Assembly: GCA_023460975.1 (NCBI GenBank)
Contig: JAEWOG010000016.1
Span: forward strand, 1 to 64,000
Direction of reading: 5' to 3'
DNA from: Actinomycetes bacterium
GTDB lineage: Bacteria; Actinomycetota; Actinomycetes; Propionibacteriales; Nocardioidaceae
Length of the DNA: 64,000 nt
The notes under the pieces were generated by a model. It was not told where the DNA came from and searched no databases. It saw only the letters and a program-made list of their open reading frames with translations. Positions within the stretch are counted from its first letter, which is position 1. Every line of letters begins with the position of its first letter. Position numbers and translations under genes: made by a program. Of the stretch, positions 1 through 7,033 are shown piece by piece.

Positions 1-164
1 CCCCCGCCGCCGCCGGCAGCAGCGCCGCCCGCAGCCGCGACCGCGACCGGAGCAGCAGCAGTGACCTCGAACTTGTCCTCGAACGCCTTGACGAACTCGG
101 AGAGCTCGATCAGGGTCATCTCCTTGAACGCGTCAAGGAGCTCGTCGGTGCTGAGCTTCGCCAT
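1..164 (-). CDS. rplL: 50S ribosomal protein L7/L12, 5' part only
   Basis: The first 54 codons of the L7/L12 stalk protein are present; the gene runs off the left edge. The N-terminal dimerisation domain reads MAKLSTDELLDAFKEMT, followed by the alanine/glycine-rich hinge (AAAPVAVAAAGG). The C-terminal factor-binding domain lies outside the window. The start is the ATG at 164, preceded by GGAAGG at suitable spacing. It lies 77 bases downstream of rplJ on the same strand, the usual rplJ-rplL operon in which four to six L7/L12 copies bind one L10. Confidence 0.97.
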   Translation of the reverse strand, partial: MAKLSTDELLDAFKEMTLIELSEFVKAFEDKFEVTAAAPVAVAAAGGAAAGGGG

Positions 165-241
165 GGTGGCGGTTCCTTCCGTGTGTGGCACGAGCGCGGT
201 GGTGCGTCGTACCGGGTTTCAGGTGGTGTACGTCGGCCTGG

Positions 242-898
242 TCAGGCGTCGGTCGACTCGGCGGCCGGCTCGGCAGCCTCGTCGGTCGCCTCGGGCTCGG
301 CGGCCTCCGCAGAGGTGGCCTCCTCCGCCGGGGCGTCCTCGGCAGCGGCCGGCGTGCCGGCACCACCTGCGAGGATCGAGGGGTCCTGCTCGGCCTTGGC
401 CTGCAGCGCACCCGCGAGACGGGCGGCCTGGGCGATCGGCGCGTTGAGCAGGTAGACGGCCTGGGACAGCGAGGCCAGCATGGCGCCAGCCATCTTGCCC
501 AGCAGCACCTCACGCGACTCGAGATCGGCCAGCTTGGCGATCTCAGCAGCGTCGAGGGTGTTGCCGTCCAGGACACCGCCCTTGATGACAAGAGCGGGGT
601 TTGCCTTGGCAAAGTCACGCAGACCCTTGGCCGCCTCGACGACATCGCCCGTGATGAAAGCGATGGCGGTCGGGCCGGTCAGCAGGTCGTCGAAGCCGTC
701 GATCCCCACCTCATTGGCGGCGATCTTGGCGAGCGTGTTCTTGACCACGGCGTAGTGGGCGTTCTCGCCGAGGGAGCGCCGCAGGTCCTGCAGCTGCTTC
801 ACGGTGAGCCCGCGGTACTCGGTCAGCACCGCGCCAGCGGAATCGTTGAACGACTCAACGATCTCCGCGACGGCGGCAGTCTTCTCTGGCCGCGCCAT
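242..898 (-). CDS. rplJ: 50S ribosomal protein L10
   Basis: L10 anchors the L7/L12 dimers to the ribosome stalk. The 218-residue product begins MARPEKTAAVAEIVESF and contains the typical EYRGLTVKQLQDLR segment near residue 30. It ends in an Ala/Glu/Pro-rich tail of about 45 residues that is longer than in enteric L10 and common in Actinobacteria. The reading frame is open further upstream to 1057, but the ATG at 898 follows GGAAGGAGA and matches the family start, and the upstream part is the L10 leader. Autogenous control by L10-L7/L12 binding to that leader is established for the family. Confidence 0.97.
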   Translation of the reverse strand: MARPEKTAAVAEIVESFNDSAGAVLTEYRGLTVKQLQDLRRSLGENAHYAVVKNTLAKIAANEVGIDGFDDLLTGPTAIAFITGDVVEAAKGLRDFAKANPALVIKGGVLDGNTLDAAEIAKLADLESREVLLGKMAGAMLASLSQAVYLLNAPIAQAARLAGALQAKAEQDPSILAGGAGTPAAAEDAPAEEATSAEAAEPEATDEAAEPAAESTDA

Positions 899-946
899 GG
901 GTCTCCTTCCGGGGCTGAACCACCGGACAAGGGCCCAGAACGACGA

Positions 947-972
947 ACGCCCCGAGCACAGGCTCAGGGCGT
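947..972 (-). terminator. Possible attenuator hairpin in the rplJ leader
   Basis: A 10-bp stem with one G-T pair and a 6-base loop lies between the L10 leader fold and the rplJ ribosome-binding site. No good T tract follows on the minus strand (TCGTCGTT), so it may be an attenuator, a pause site or simply structural. Confidence 0.4.
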
Positions 973-989
973 CATGACAAACTGTCGTG

Positions 990-1074
990 CTGCTCTCACC
1001 TGCGCTGGCCGTCCGCTTCGCGGAACCTTCGGTCACGGACGTGGAGCCCCTGACCACCGGCGGTCTTTGGTTTC
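990..1074 (-). promoter_or_regulatory. Ribosomal protein L10 mRNA leader
   Basis: Read on the minus strand, this 5' UTR carries the conserved blocks CCAAAGACCGCCGGTG, CCGAAGGTTCC and GCGCAGGTGAGAGCAGC that characterise actinobacterial L10 leaders (Rfam L10_leader type). It lies between a good promoter and rplJ. The known role is binding of the L10/L7-L12 complex to repress its own operon. The motif was recognised by eye; a covariance-model scan would settle it. Confidence 0.8.
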
Positions 1075-1082
1075 AGTCGTGA

Positions 1083-1112
1083 ACTCTACGGTCCACCGCG
1101 CCCGCCCGCCAA
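1083..1112 (-). promoter_or_regulatory. Promoter of rplJ-rplL
   Basis: On the minus strand there is TTGGCG (1107-1112), an 18-base spacer and TAGAGT (1083-1088), giving a predicted start near 1076. This is just ahead of the L10 leader and yields a 5' UTR of about 178 bases. Confidence 0.65.
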
Positions 1113-1184
1113 ATCGGGACGTGAGTACCGCGACTTTTGTCGCGAACCTCCCCACGAGGACCGTTGTGCTGGTTCGATAGGCCC

Positions 1185-2177
1185 GTGAACGACCAGCTCT
1201 GGACCGTGGGCAGCTCCCTGCTCGACAGTGACGAACGCATGCGCACCGGCCGGCTGGCAGCCGACCGGGTGTGGCCCACCGGCTTCTCCCTCCTCGACGA
1301 GGCCATCGGCGGCGGCCTGCGCGCCGGGTCGCTGACCCTGCTCGCCGGCCCGCAGGGACTCGGAAAGTCCACGTACGCGCTGCAGTTGGCGCGCAACACC
1401 GCGCGCACCGGGCGACCGGTCGTCTACTTCTCGTACGAGCACGACGCCGAGGACCTGACCCAGAAGCTCCTGGCCCTGGAGGCCGGCGAGGCCGACGAGT
1501 CGAACCTCGTCCGCATCAACGACATCCGGGCGGCGTACGACGATCTGTCGAACGCCAGCCTCGAGACTCGCTTGGACCGCCTGCCCGCCGGGGCCGAGGC
1601 CCTCAACCGCATGGCCTCGTACGCGAACAGCCTCTACCTGCACCGCTCCACCGGTTCGCGCACCGACCTCGAGACGATCAGCAGCATCACCCAGGAGGTG
1701 CACACCCACACGGGCGTGCCGCCGTTCGTCGTCATCGACTACCTGCAGAAGGTCAAGGCGAGCAGCCAGCTCAACGAGGAGGAGCGCTCGACCCAGATCG
1801 TCGAGGGCCTCAAGGACCTCGCGATCGACCTCTCCGCGCCGATCCTGGCCATCGCCGCAGCCGACAAGGAGGCGCTGGGCACCGGGACCCGCATGCGGGC
1901 CAACAACCTCCGCGGTTCCTCAGCGCTGGCGTATGAGTCCGACATCGTGCTCGTGCTCAACAACAAGTACGACATCGTGGCGCGCCACCACCTCACCTAC
2001 GACGCCTCCAACGCCGAGCGGTTCCGCGAGTGGGCGGTCCTGACGGTGGAGAAGAACCGGTACGGCCGCGACGGCGTCACCATGGAGTTCCACACCCGCT
2101 TCGACCAGGGCCGCTTCGAGCCCCAGGCGCGCTCGGTGCGCGAGATCCTGGTCGGCGACCGCATCACCACGGAGTAG
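1185..2177 (+). CDS. DnaB-type helicase C-terminal domain ATPase
   Basis: This RecA-fold ATPase of about 330 residues resembles the C-terminal motor of the replicative helicase DnaB but lacks the N-terminal primase-interaction domain. The Walker A GPQGLGKST lies at about residues 55-63, and a Walker B-like FVVIDYLQK follows in mid-protein. The segment NNLRGSSALAYESDIVLVL matches the DnaB-like motif region before the C-terminus. The frame is open from an ATG at 1137, but GTG at 1185 is favoured because the domain starts there and GATAGG stands just upstream. The gene diverges from rplJ and stands alone. Its biological role is unknown: it could be a RadA/KaiC-like regulator or a repair factor. 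Confidence 0.7.
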   Translation: MNDQLWTVGSSLLDSDERMRTGRLAADRVWPTGFSLLDEAIGGGLRAGSLTLLAGPQGLGKSTYALQLARNTARTGRPVVYFSYEHDAEDLTQKLLALEAGEADESNLVRINDIRAAYDDLSNASLETRLDRLPAGAEALNRMASYANSLYLHRSTGSRTDLETISSITQEVHTHTGVPPFVVIDYLQKVKASSQLNEEERSTQIVEGLKDLAIDLSAPILAIAAADKEALGTGTRMRANNLRGSSALAYESDIVLVLNNKYDIVARHHLTYDASNAERFREWAVLTVEKNRYGRDGVTMEFHTRFDQGRFEPQARSVREILVGDRITTE

Positions 2178-2246
2178 GGCCGCGGCTGCCTCGGACGGGC
2201 CCGCTCGTCCGAGGCACCCAGCACCTCCGGACGAAGCCAGAAATCG

Positions 2247-2280
2247 AAGAAGCCCCGGTCGCGAGCGACCGGGGCTTCTT
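2247..2280. terminator. Bidirectional rho-independent terminator
   Basis: A perfect 15-bp GC-rich stem (AAGAAGCCCCGGTCG with its complement) and a 4-base loop lie between the convergent ATPase gene and rplA. The AAGAA and TTCTT ends give short U runs on either strand. Confidence 0.9.
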
Positions 2281-2295
2281 TCGTACGAACGCGGA

Positions 2296-3015
2296 TCAGG
2301 CAGTGGCCTCGTCCTCGGCCGCAACATTCTTGGTGCGGTTCGGGTCCACCTGGATGCCGGGGCCCATCGTCGTCGAGAAGGTGATCTTCTTGACGTAGCG
2401 GCCCTTGGAGCTGGCCGGCTTGAGACGCAGCACCTCCTCGAGGGCAGCGGCGTAGTTCTCGGCGAGCTTGACCTCGTCGAAGGACGCCTTGCCGATGATG
2501 AAGTGCAGGTTGGCGTGACGGTCCACGCGGAACTCGATCTTGCCGCCCTTGATGTCGGACACGGCCTTGGCCACGTCCGGCGTCACGGTGCCGACCTTCG
2601 GGTTCGGCATGAGGCCACGGGGGCCGAGCACGCGGCCCAGGCGACCGACCTTGCCCATCATGTCGGGGGTGGCGACGACGGCGTCGAAGTCCGTCCAGCC
2701 GCCGGAGACCTTCTCGATGAGCTCGTCGCCACCGACGTGGTCGGCGCCAGCCTCACGGGCAGCCTCGGCCTTGTCGGCGTTGGCGAACACGAGGACGCGG
2801 GCGGTCTTGCCGGTGCCGTGGGGCAGGTTGACGGTGCCGCGCACCATCTGGTCCGCCTTGCGGGGGTCGACGCCGAGGCGCATGACCACGTCAACGGTCT
2901 CGTCGAACTTCTTCTTGCTGGTGCTCTTGGCGATCTTGATGGCCGCCAGCGGGGCGTAGAGCTCGTCCTTGTCGAACGCCTCAGTCGCCGCGCGGTAAGT
3001 CTTGCTGCGCTGCAT
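2296..3015 (-). CDS. rplA: 50S ribosomal protein L1
   Basis: L1 (239 residues) forms the mobile L1 stalk at the ribosomal E site. The start MQRSKTYRAATEAF is typical of actinobacterial L1, and the family segment GRVLGPRGLMPNPKVGTV is present in mid-protein. An upstream in-frame GTG at 3033 exists, but it overlaps the sequence AGGAAG that serves as ribosome-binding site for the ATG at 3015, so the shorter start is chosen. It follows rplK by 106 bases on the same strand, the standard rplKA unit. Confidence 0.97.
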   Translation of the reverse strand: MQRSKTYRAATEAFDKDELYAPLAAIKIAKSTSKKKFDETVDVVMRLGVDPRKADQMVRGTVNLPHGTGKTARVLVFANADKAEAAREAGADHVGGDELIEKVSGGWTDFDAVVATPDMMGKVGRLGRVLGPRGLMPNPKVGTVTPDVAKAVSDIKGGKIEFRVDRHANLHFIIGKASFDEVKLAENYAAALEEVLRLKPASSKGRYVKKITFSTTMGPGIQVDPNRTKNVAAEDEATA

Positions 3016-3096
3016 GTCTGGGTACTTCCTCACGAATTGGTGTGCCAGGTGTGGTCACGTGGGCCAGCGCGGCCCTGCCACGTTCTGTCGGTTCTT

Positions 3097-3116
3097 CTCC
3101 CGGGCGAGCCCGGGAG
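3097..3116 (-). other. Intercistronic hairpin between rplK and rplA
   Basis: An 8-bp GC stem (CTCCCGGG / CCCGGGAG) with a 4-base loop starts 5 bases after the rplK stop. No T tract follows, so a full terminator is unlikely; a processing or stability element is more plausible. Confidence 0.4.
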
Positions 3117-3121
3117 GGGGG

Positions 3122-3550
3122 TCACTCGGTGGTGACACCCATCGAGCGGGCGGTGCCCTCGACGATCTTCATCGCGGCGTCGATGTCGTTCGCGTTGAGG
3201 TCGGGGAGCTTGGTCGTGGCGATCTCGCGCACCTGGTCCTTGGTCAGCTTGCCGACCTTCTCCTTGTGCGGAACGCCCGAGCCCTTCGACAGACCGGCAG
3301 CCTTCTTGATGAGCTCGGCAGCCGGCGGAGTCTTGGTGATGAAGTCGAACGTGCGGTCCTCGTAGATCGTGATCTCAACCGGGATCACGTTGCCGCGCAT
3401 GGACTCGGTCTGCGCGTTGTACGCCTTGCAGAAGTCCATGATGTTGACGCCGTGCGGACCGAGCGCCGTACCAACCGGCGGAGCCGGGGTCGCGGAGCCG
3501 GCCTGAAGCTGCACCTTGACCAGGGCAGCAATCTTCTTCTTGGGAGGCAT
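3122..3550 (-). CDS. rplK: 50S ribosomal protein L11
   Basis: L11 (142 residues) binds the GTPase-associated region of 23S rRNA and is needed for RelA-type stringent signalling. The start MPPKKKIAALVKVQLQAG, the GTALGPHGVNIMDFCKAYN block and the C-terminal TARSMGV ending are standard. The length equals the family norm. It is separated from nusG by about 300 bases that contain its own likely promoter and a repeat array. Confidence 0.98.
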   Translation of the reverse strand: MPPKKKIAALVKVQLQAGSATPAPPVGTALGPHGVNIMDFCKAYNAQTESMRGNVIPVEITIYEDRTFDFITKTPPAAELIKKAAGLSKGSGVPHKEKVGKLTKDQVREIATTKLPDLNANDIDAAMKIVEGTARSMGVTTE

Positions 3551-3614
3551 TTCATCTCTCTTTCATGTGGTCACGACGGGGACGGACGTCCCCTGCCACG
3601 GGTGTTGCTCAGGA

Positions 3615-3644
3615 CATTGTCACGCACGCTCGTGCGAGCGTGAA
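3615..3644 (-). promoter_or_regulatory. Candidate rplKA promoter
   Basis: On the minus strand TTCACG (3639-3644) and ACAATG (3615-3620) are separated by 18 bases, 65 bases upstream of rplK. The -10 box is a weak match. A short dyad (3626-3641) lies in the spacer. Confidence 0.4.
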
Positions 3645-3664
3645 ATCGGGATGCAGCGGACTGC

Positions 3665-3777
3665 CGCTGATTGAGCTGGCGATCGCCGGTTGAGCCCATC
3701 GACACCTTGGCCGCTGGTTGAGCCTGCCCGCTCGCTGGTTGAGCCTGCCCGCTCGCTGGTTGAGCCTGTCGAAACCA
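3665..3777. repeat. REP-like array of GGTTGAGCCTGTCGAAACC-type units
   Basis: Five degenerate copies of a unit built on GCTGGTTGAGCCTG are spaced about 21-30 bases apart in the nusG-rplK gap. Two adjacent copies are identical (GCTGGTTGAGCCTGCCCGCTC minus its last base), and the last ends GTCGAAACC. A related copy lies at 57560-57580. Short dispersed repeats of this type are common in actinobacterial intergenic regions (established in general; this family is not named here). Confidence 0.75.
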
Positions 3778-3848
3778 AACCTGCCTTGCGGCATGAATCG
3801 GTGCGACATGGCCGACCCACACCGGCCGACCGAGCAAGCTCCGCGCGA

Positions 3849-4664
3849 TCAGACCTTCTGGATCTGGCTGAAGCTGAGCTCGACGGGGGTCTCGCGGCCG
3901 AAGATCTCGACCAGGGCCTTGACGCGCTGCGACTCCGCGTTGATCTCGGTGATCGTGGCGTGCAACGTGGCGAAAGGCCCGTCGACGACCATCACCGAGT
4001 CGGAGACGCTGAAGTCGGCGACCTCGATGGCGGGCTTGCGCTGGGTGGTGCCCGCGGACTTGCCCTTGTCGCCTGCGGCGGCAGCGGCCTCGGCCTCGGC
4101 GACCGCGACGATGGCGGGAGCGAGCATGTCCTCGACCTCGCGCATGCTCAGCGGAACCGGGGACTGGGCGTGGCCGACGAAGCCGGTCACGGACGGCGTG
4201 TGACGGACGGCGGCCCATGCCTCGTCGGTCATGTCCATGCGGACGAGCACGTAGCCGGGGAGCACGGTGCGCGTGACCATCTTGCGCTGACCGTTCTTGA
4301 TCTCGGCGACCTCTTCGGTGGGGACCACGATCTCGTGGATGTAGTCCTCCATGTTGAGGGAGATGATGCGGTTCTCGAGGTTCTGCTTGACCCGCTTCTC
4401 CATGCCGGAGTAGGTGTGGATCACGTACCAGTCGCCCGGCTTGGCCCACAGCTCGCGGCGGAACGCCTCCAGCGGGTCGTCCTCGTCCGCATCCTCCGCG
4501 TCGACGTCCTCGTCGGCGTCGCCCTCGACCGAAGCGTCGATCGAGTCAGCGTCGACGTCCTCGTCGAGGTCTGCGGCGGTCTCGGCGTCCTGCTCGAGGT
4601 CCTCGGGGGACTCGACGACGTCGCCGAAGTCCTCAGTGCTGTCCGACACGATGTGCTCCGTCAT
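3849..4664 (-). CDS. nusG: Transcription termination/antitermination factor NusG
   Basis: NusG couples RNA polymerase to Rho and the ribosome. The 271-residue product has a very acidic N-terminal extension (residues 1-65, mostly D and E), an NGN domain from about residue 78 (DWYVIHTYSGMEKRVKQNLE), an Ala/Lys-rich linker around residues 190-215, and a C-terminal KOW domain (DSVMVVDGPFATLHATI) ending FSQIQKV. Acidic extensions are known in actinobacterial NusG, but about 75 residues is long. ATG 4664 is the only suitable start after secE, whose stop lies 64 bases upstream. Confidence 0.97.
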   Translation of the reverse strand: MTEHIVSDSTEDFGDVVESPEDLEQDAETAADLDEDVDADSIDASVEGDADEDVDAEDADEDDPLEAFRRELWAKPGDWYVIHTYSGMEKRVKQNLENRIISLNMEDYIHEIVVPTEEVAEIKNGQRKMVTRTVLPGYVLVRMDMTDEAWAAVRHTPSVTGFVGHAQSPVPLSMREVEDMLAPAIVAVAEAEAAAAAGDKGKSAGTTQRKPAIEVADFSVSDSVMVVDGPFATLHATITEINAESQRVKALVEIFGRETPVELSFSQIQKV

Positions 4665-4728
4665 TGGTTTGCTGGGGGATGGCCCGTTGCGGGGCCGGTG
4701 CGTCGCCGGCTCAACCGGCTGGCGTCAC

Positions 4729-4977
4729 CTAGAGGCTCGTGAAGAGCTCGAAGACGAGCCGGCCGAGCGCCAGGTCCAGGACCGACACGATGGCCATCAT
4801 CACGATCACGAAGACCAGAACCACGATGAAGTAGGTGATGAGCTGCTTCTGCGTCGGGTAGACGACCTTGCGCAGCTCGGCAGCCGACTGCCGCACGAAC
4901 GTGACCGGATCGGTGCGCGGCTGCTCGTCGCGGGTGTCCCGCTCCGAGTTGCTCGCGGCGCCAGTGCTGTCTGCCAC
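4729..4977 (-). CDS. secE: Preprotein translocase subunit SecE
   Basis: This is the small single-helix subunit of the SecYEG channel (82 residues). It has an acidic/polar N-terminus, the conserved amphipathic SAAELRKVVYPTQKQLITY segment and one membrane span (YFIVVLVFVIVMMAIVSVL). The start is the GTG at 4977, preceded by GAGGTGAG. The open frame continues upstream into tRNA-Trp, so longer starts are rejected. The secE-nusG-rplK-rplA order is nearly universal in bacteria. Confidence 0.95.
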   Translation of the reverse strand: MADSTGAASNSERDTRDEQPRTDPVTFVRQSAAELRKVVYPTQKQLITYFIVVLVFVIVMMAIVSVLDLALGRLVFELFTSL

Positions 4978-5007
4978 GTCCTCACCTCTCTCGTCTGATC
5001 GTTCTCG

Positions 5008-5080
5008 CAGGGCACGAGGGACTTGAACCCCCAACCTTCGGTTTTGGAGACCGATGCTCTGCCAGTTGAGCTAGTGCCCT
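5008..5080 (-). tRNA. tRNA-Trp (CCA anticodon)
   Basis: A complete cloverleaf of 73 bases has the 7-bp acceptor AGGGCAC/GTGCCCT, D-arm AGCTCAACTGGCAGAGC, anticodon CCA in loop CTCCAAA, and T-arm GGTTCAAGTCC. The discriminator base is G, and CCA is not encoded. It sits 30 bases upstream of secE, as in mycobacteria. Confidence 0.97.
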
Positions 5081-5233
5081 TCGGTGGATGACGGGCACGC
5101 CGAAGCATGTGGTCATGTCCACCGATAGGGAAGCATACGGGCACAACCCGAGCCAGTCGAACCGAGGGGTTCGGAGTCGACGGCGCCACGCGGATGGCGA
5201 CCCGCCACGCGCCTGCAGGACGCCGCGCGGGCC

Positions 5234-5239
5234 TACGAT
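5234..5239 (+). promoter_or_regulatory. -10 box for a leaderless adenosine deaminase transcript
   Basis: TACGAT matches TANNNT and ends 7 bases before the ATG at 5247, so transcription would start at or next to the start codon. No ribosome-binding site is present. The -35 region is poor. Confidence 0.55.
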
Positions 5240-5246
5240 GACTCGC

Positions 5247-6272
5247 ATGGGTCACCGGGACGTACGCACTCTGCCCAAGGCTCACCTGCACTTGCACTTC
5301 ACCGGCTCCATGCGCCACGCGACGCTGCTCGAGCTCGCTGAGCGCGACGGCATCGCACTCCCCGACTCCCTGGTGAGCGAGTGGCCGCCCCAGTTGTCGG
5401 CGGCGGACGAGAAGGGGTGGTTCCGGTTCCAGCGCCTCTACGACGTGGCGCGCTCGGTGTTGCGTACTCCCGAGGACGTCCACCGCCTCGTACGGGAGGC
5501 CGCTGAGGACGACGTGGCCGACGGCGGCCGGTGGCTGGAGATCCAGGTGGATCCGTCGGGGTACGCGGCCCGGTTCGGCGGCATCACCGCATTCACCGAC
5601 CTGGTCCTTGACTGCGTCGAGGACGCACGACGCTCGACCGGCCTGGGCATCGCCGTCGTCATCGCGGCCAACCGCACCCGCCACCCCCTCGATGCGCGGA
5701 CCTTGGCGCGACTGGCCGCCCAGTACGCCGACCGCGGGGTCGTGGGGTTCGGACTCTCCAACGATGAGCGTCGCGGGAGCACCGAGGACTTCGCGGGCGC
5801 GTTCCGCATCGCCCACCGGGCCGGCCTTTCGCTCGTGCCCCACGGCGGCGAACTACGCGGTCCCGACCACGTGCGCGTGTGCCTGGACTCGCTGCGCGCC
5901 CACCGGCTGGGGCACGGCGTACGCAGCGCCGAGGACCCCGAGCTGCTCGACCGGATCGTCCAGGCCGGCGTCGCACTGGAGGTGTGCCCCGTCTCCAACG
6001 TCGCCCTGGGCGTCTATTCCGACCTCAGCTCCGTGCCGTTGCCGACGCTGCTCGAGGCCGGCGCCACGGTGGCCCTGGGCGCGGACGACCCGCTGCTGTT
6101 CGGCTCCCGCCTCGCGGGGCAGTACGCCACCATGCGCGCCGCGCACGACCTCGACGACACCCAGCTCGCCACTCTGGCCACGATGAGCATCGACGCTTCC
6201 AACGCGCCAGAGGCCGTCCGCCAAGCCGTGCGCAGCGACATCGCCGACTGGCTGGCCCAGCCCGCATCCTGA
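5247..6272 (+). CDS. add: Adenosine deaminase family protein
   Basis: A metal-dependent amidohydrolase (341 residues) that probably converts adenosine to inosine in purine salvage. The zinc-ligand motif HLHLHFTGS lies at residues 13-21. PHGGEL (the HxGE motif), HRLGHGV, CPVSNVALGV and GADDPLLFG follow in the family order. The ATG at 5247 is chosen because a TANNNT box positions the transcript start there; an in-frame ATG at 5238 lies inside that box. Aminodeoxyfutalosine deaminase is a related activity, but this window encodes the classical MenF/MenG menaquinone route, which argues against it. The gene lies opposite the surrounding envelope genes. Confidence 0.88.
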   Translation: MGHRDVRTLPKAHLHLHFTGSMRHATLLELAERDGIALPDSLVSEWPPQLSAADEKGWFRFQRLYDVARSVLRTPEDVHRLVREAAEDDVADGGRWLEIQVDPSGYAARFGGITAFTDLVLDCVEDARRSTGLGIAVVIAANRTRHPLDARTLARLAAQYADRGVVGFGLSNDERRGSTEDFAGAFRIAHRAGLSLVPHGGELRGPDHVRVCLDSLRAHRLGHGVRSAEDPELLDRIVQAGVALEVCPVSNVALGVYSDLSSVPLPTLLEAGATVALGADDPLLFGSRLAGQYATMRAAHDLDDTQLATLATMSIDASNAPEAVRQAVRSDIADWLAQPAS

Positions 6273-6373
6273 GCAGCTGCCAGCGGTGGCGCCCCGCCGT
6301 GCCGAGCAGATTTCTGGGTCTCGCCACGCGTCCGGGTCACCCATCACACGGTCGGGCCTGACACGATGTGCCC

Positions 6374-7033
6374 ATGACGCCGCCCGAGGAGCCCAAGAAC
6401 CTGCCCGAGGACTTCCTGCGCAAGCCCGAAGACCCGGCTCAGACGAGCCCGTACGGCATCCCCCCGGCCTCCCCTGCGGGATCCAACCCGGCTGAGAGCC
6501 AGGGCACTCAGAACCCGTACGGCGCCTCGCAGTACGGTCAGCAGCCCGATCCGTACGGCCAGCAGAGCCAGTACGGACAGCCCTACGGCCAGCAGCCCGG
6601 CCAGTACGGCCAGCAGCCGGGGCAGTACGGCCAGCCCTACGGTCAGGCCTACCCCCAGCAGGGCTACCAGCAGTACGGGCAGCCCGGCTACGGCTACGGC
6701 GGCGGGTACGCGCCCCTGCCCCCGCACCCCAGCGCCAGCACCTCCATGGTGCTCGGGATCATCGGCCTCGCCGGCATCCTGTTCTGCGGCGGCTTCACCC
6801 TCGTCCTGTCCCCGTTCGCGTGGGCGATCGGGTCGAAGGCCGTCAAGGAGATCGACGCCAACCCGAGCCAGTACGGCGGTCGCGATCAGGCCAGCGGCGG
6901 CAAGGTCATGGGAATCATCGGCACCGTCCTGCTGATCCTGGGAGTCCTGCTGATCGGCGGCCTCATCGTTGCCGGCGTCCTCGCCGCCAACGACGTGGCG
7001 AACGACCCGTACTACTACGAAGACACCTACTGA
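6374..7033 (+). CDS. DUF4190-type membrane protein with Gln/Tyr/Gly-rich N-terminus
   Basis: Residues about 25-115 are low complexity with repeated QYGQQPGQYGQ-type units (Y, G, Q, P). Two hydrophobic segments follow (STSMVLGIIGLAGILFCGG and KVMGIIGTVLLILGVLLIGG) separated by a loop, as in DUF4190 proteins. The product is probably anchored in the cytoplasmic membrane with the repeat domain in the cytoplasm. CACGAT ends 6 bases before ATG 6374, suggesting a leaderless mRNA; GTG 6368 is an alternative start. The 3' end overlaps the convergent murB by 7 bases. Function unknown. Confidence 0.75.
   Translation: MTPPEEPKNLPEDFLRKPEDPAQTSPYGIPPASPAGSNPAESQGTQNPYGASQYGQQPDPYGQQSQYGQPYGQQPGQYGQQPGQYGQPYGQAYPQQGYQQYGQPGYGYGGGYAPLPPHPSASTSMVLGIIGLAGILFCGGFTLVLSPFAWAIGSKAVKEIDANPSQYGGRDQASGGKVMGIIGTVLLILGVLLIGGLIVAGVLAANDVANDPYYYEDTY

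Noticed and set aside
947..972. Strong intrinsic terminator before rplJ
   Set aside because: No U tract follows the stem on the transcribed strand, so it is listed only as a possible attenuator.
3016..3033. Longer rplA from GTG 3033
   Set aside because: That codon overlaps the AGGAAG that serves the ATG at 3015, and the extra residues MRKYPD do not match L1.
4978..5034. Longer secE frame beginning at 5034
   Set aside because: It would run through the tRNA-Trp gene; GTG 4977 has a good ribosome-binding site.
5247..6272. Aminodeoxyfutalosine deaminase of the futalosine pathway
   Set aside because: The window encodes MenF and MenG of the classical route, and no mqn genes are seen; adenosine deaminase is the simpler call.
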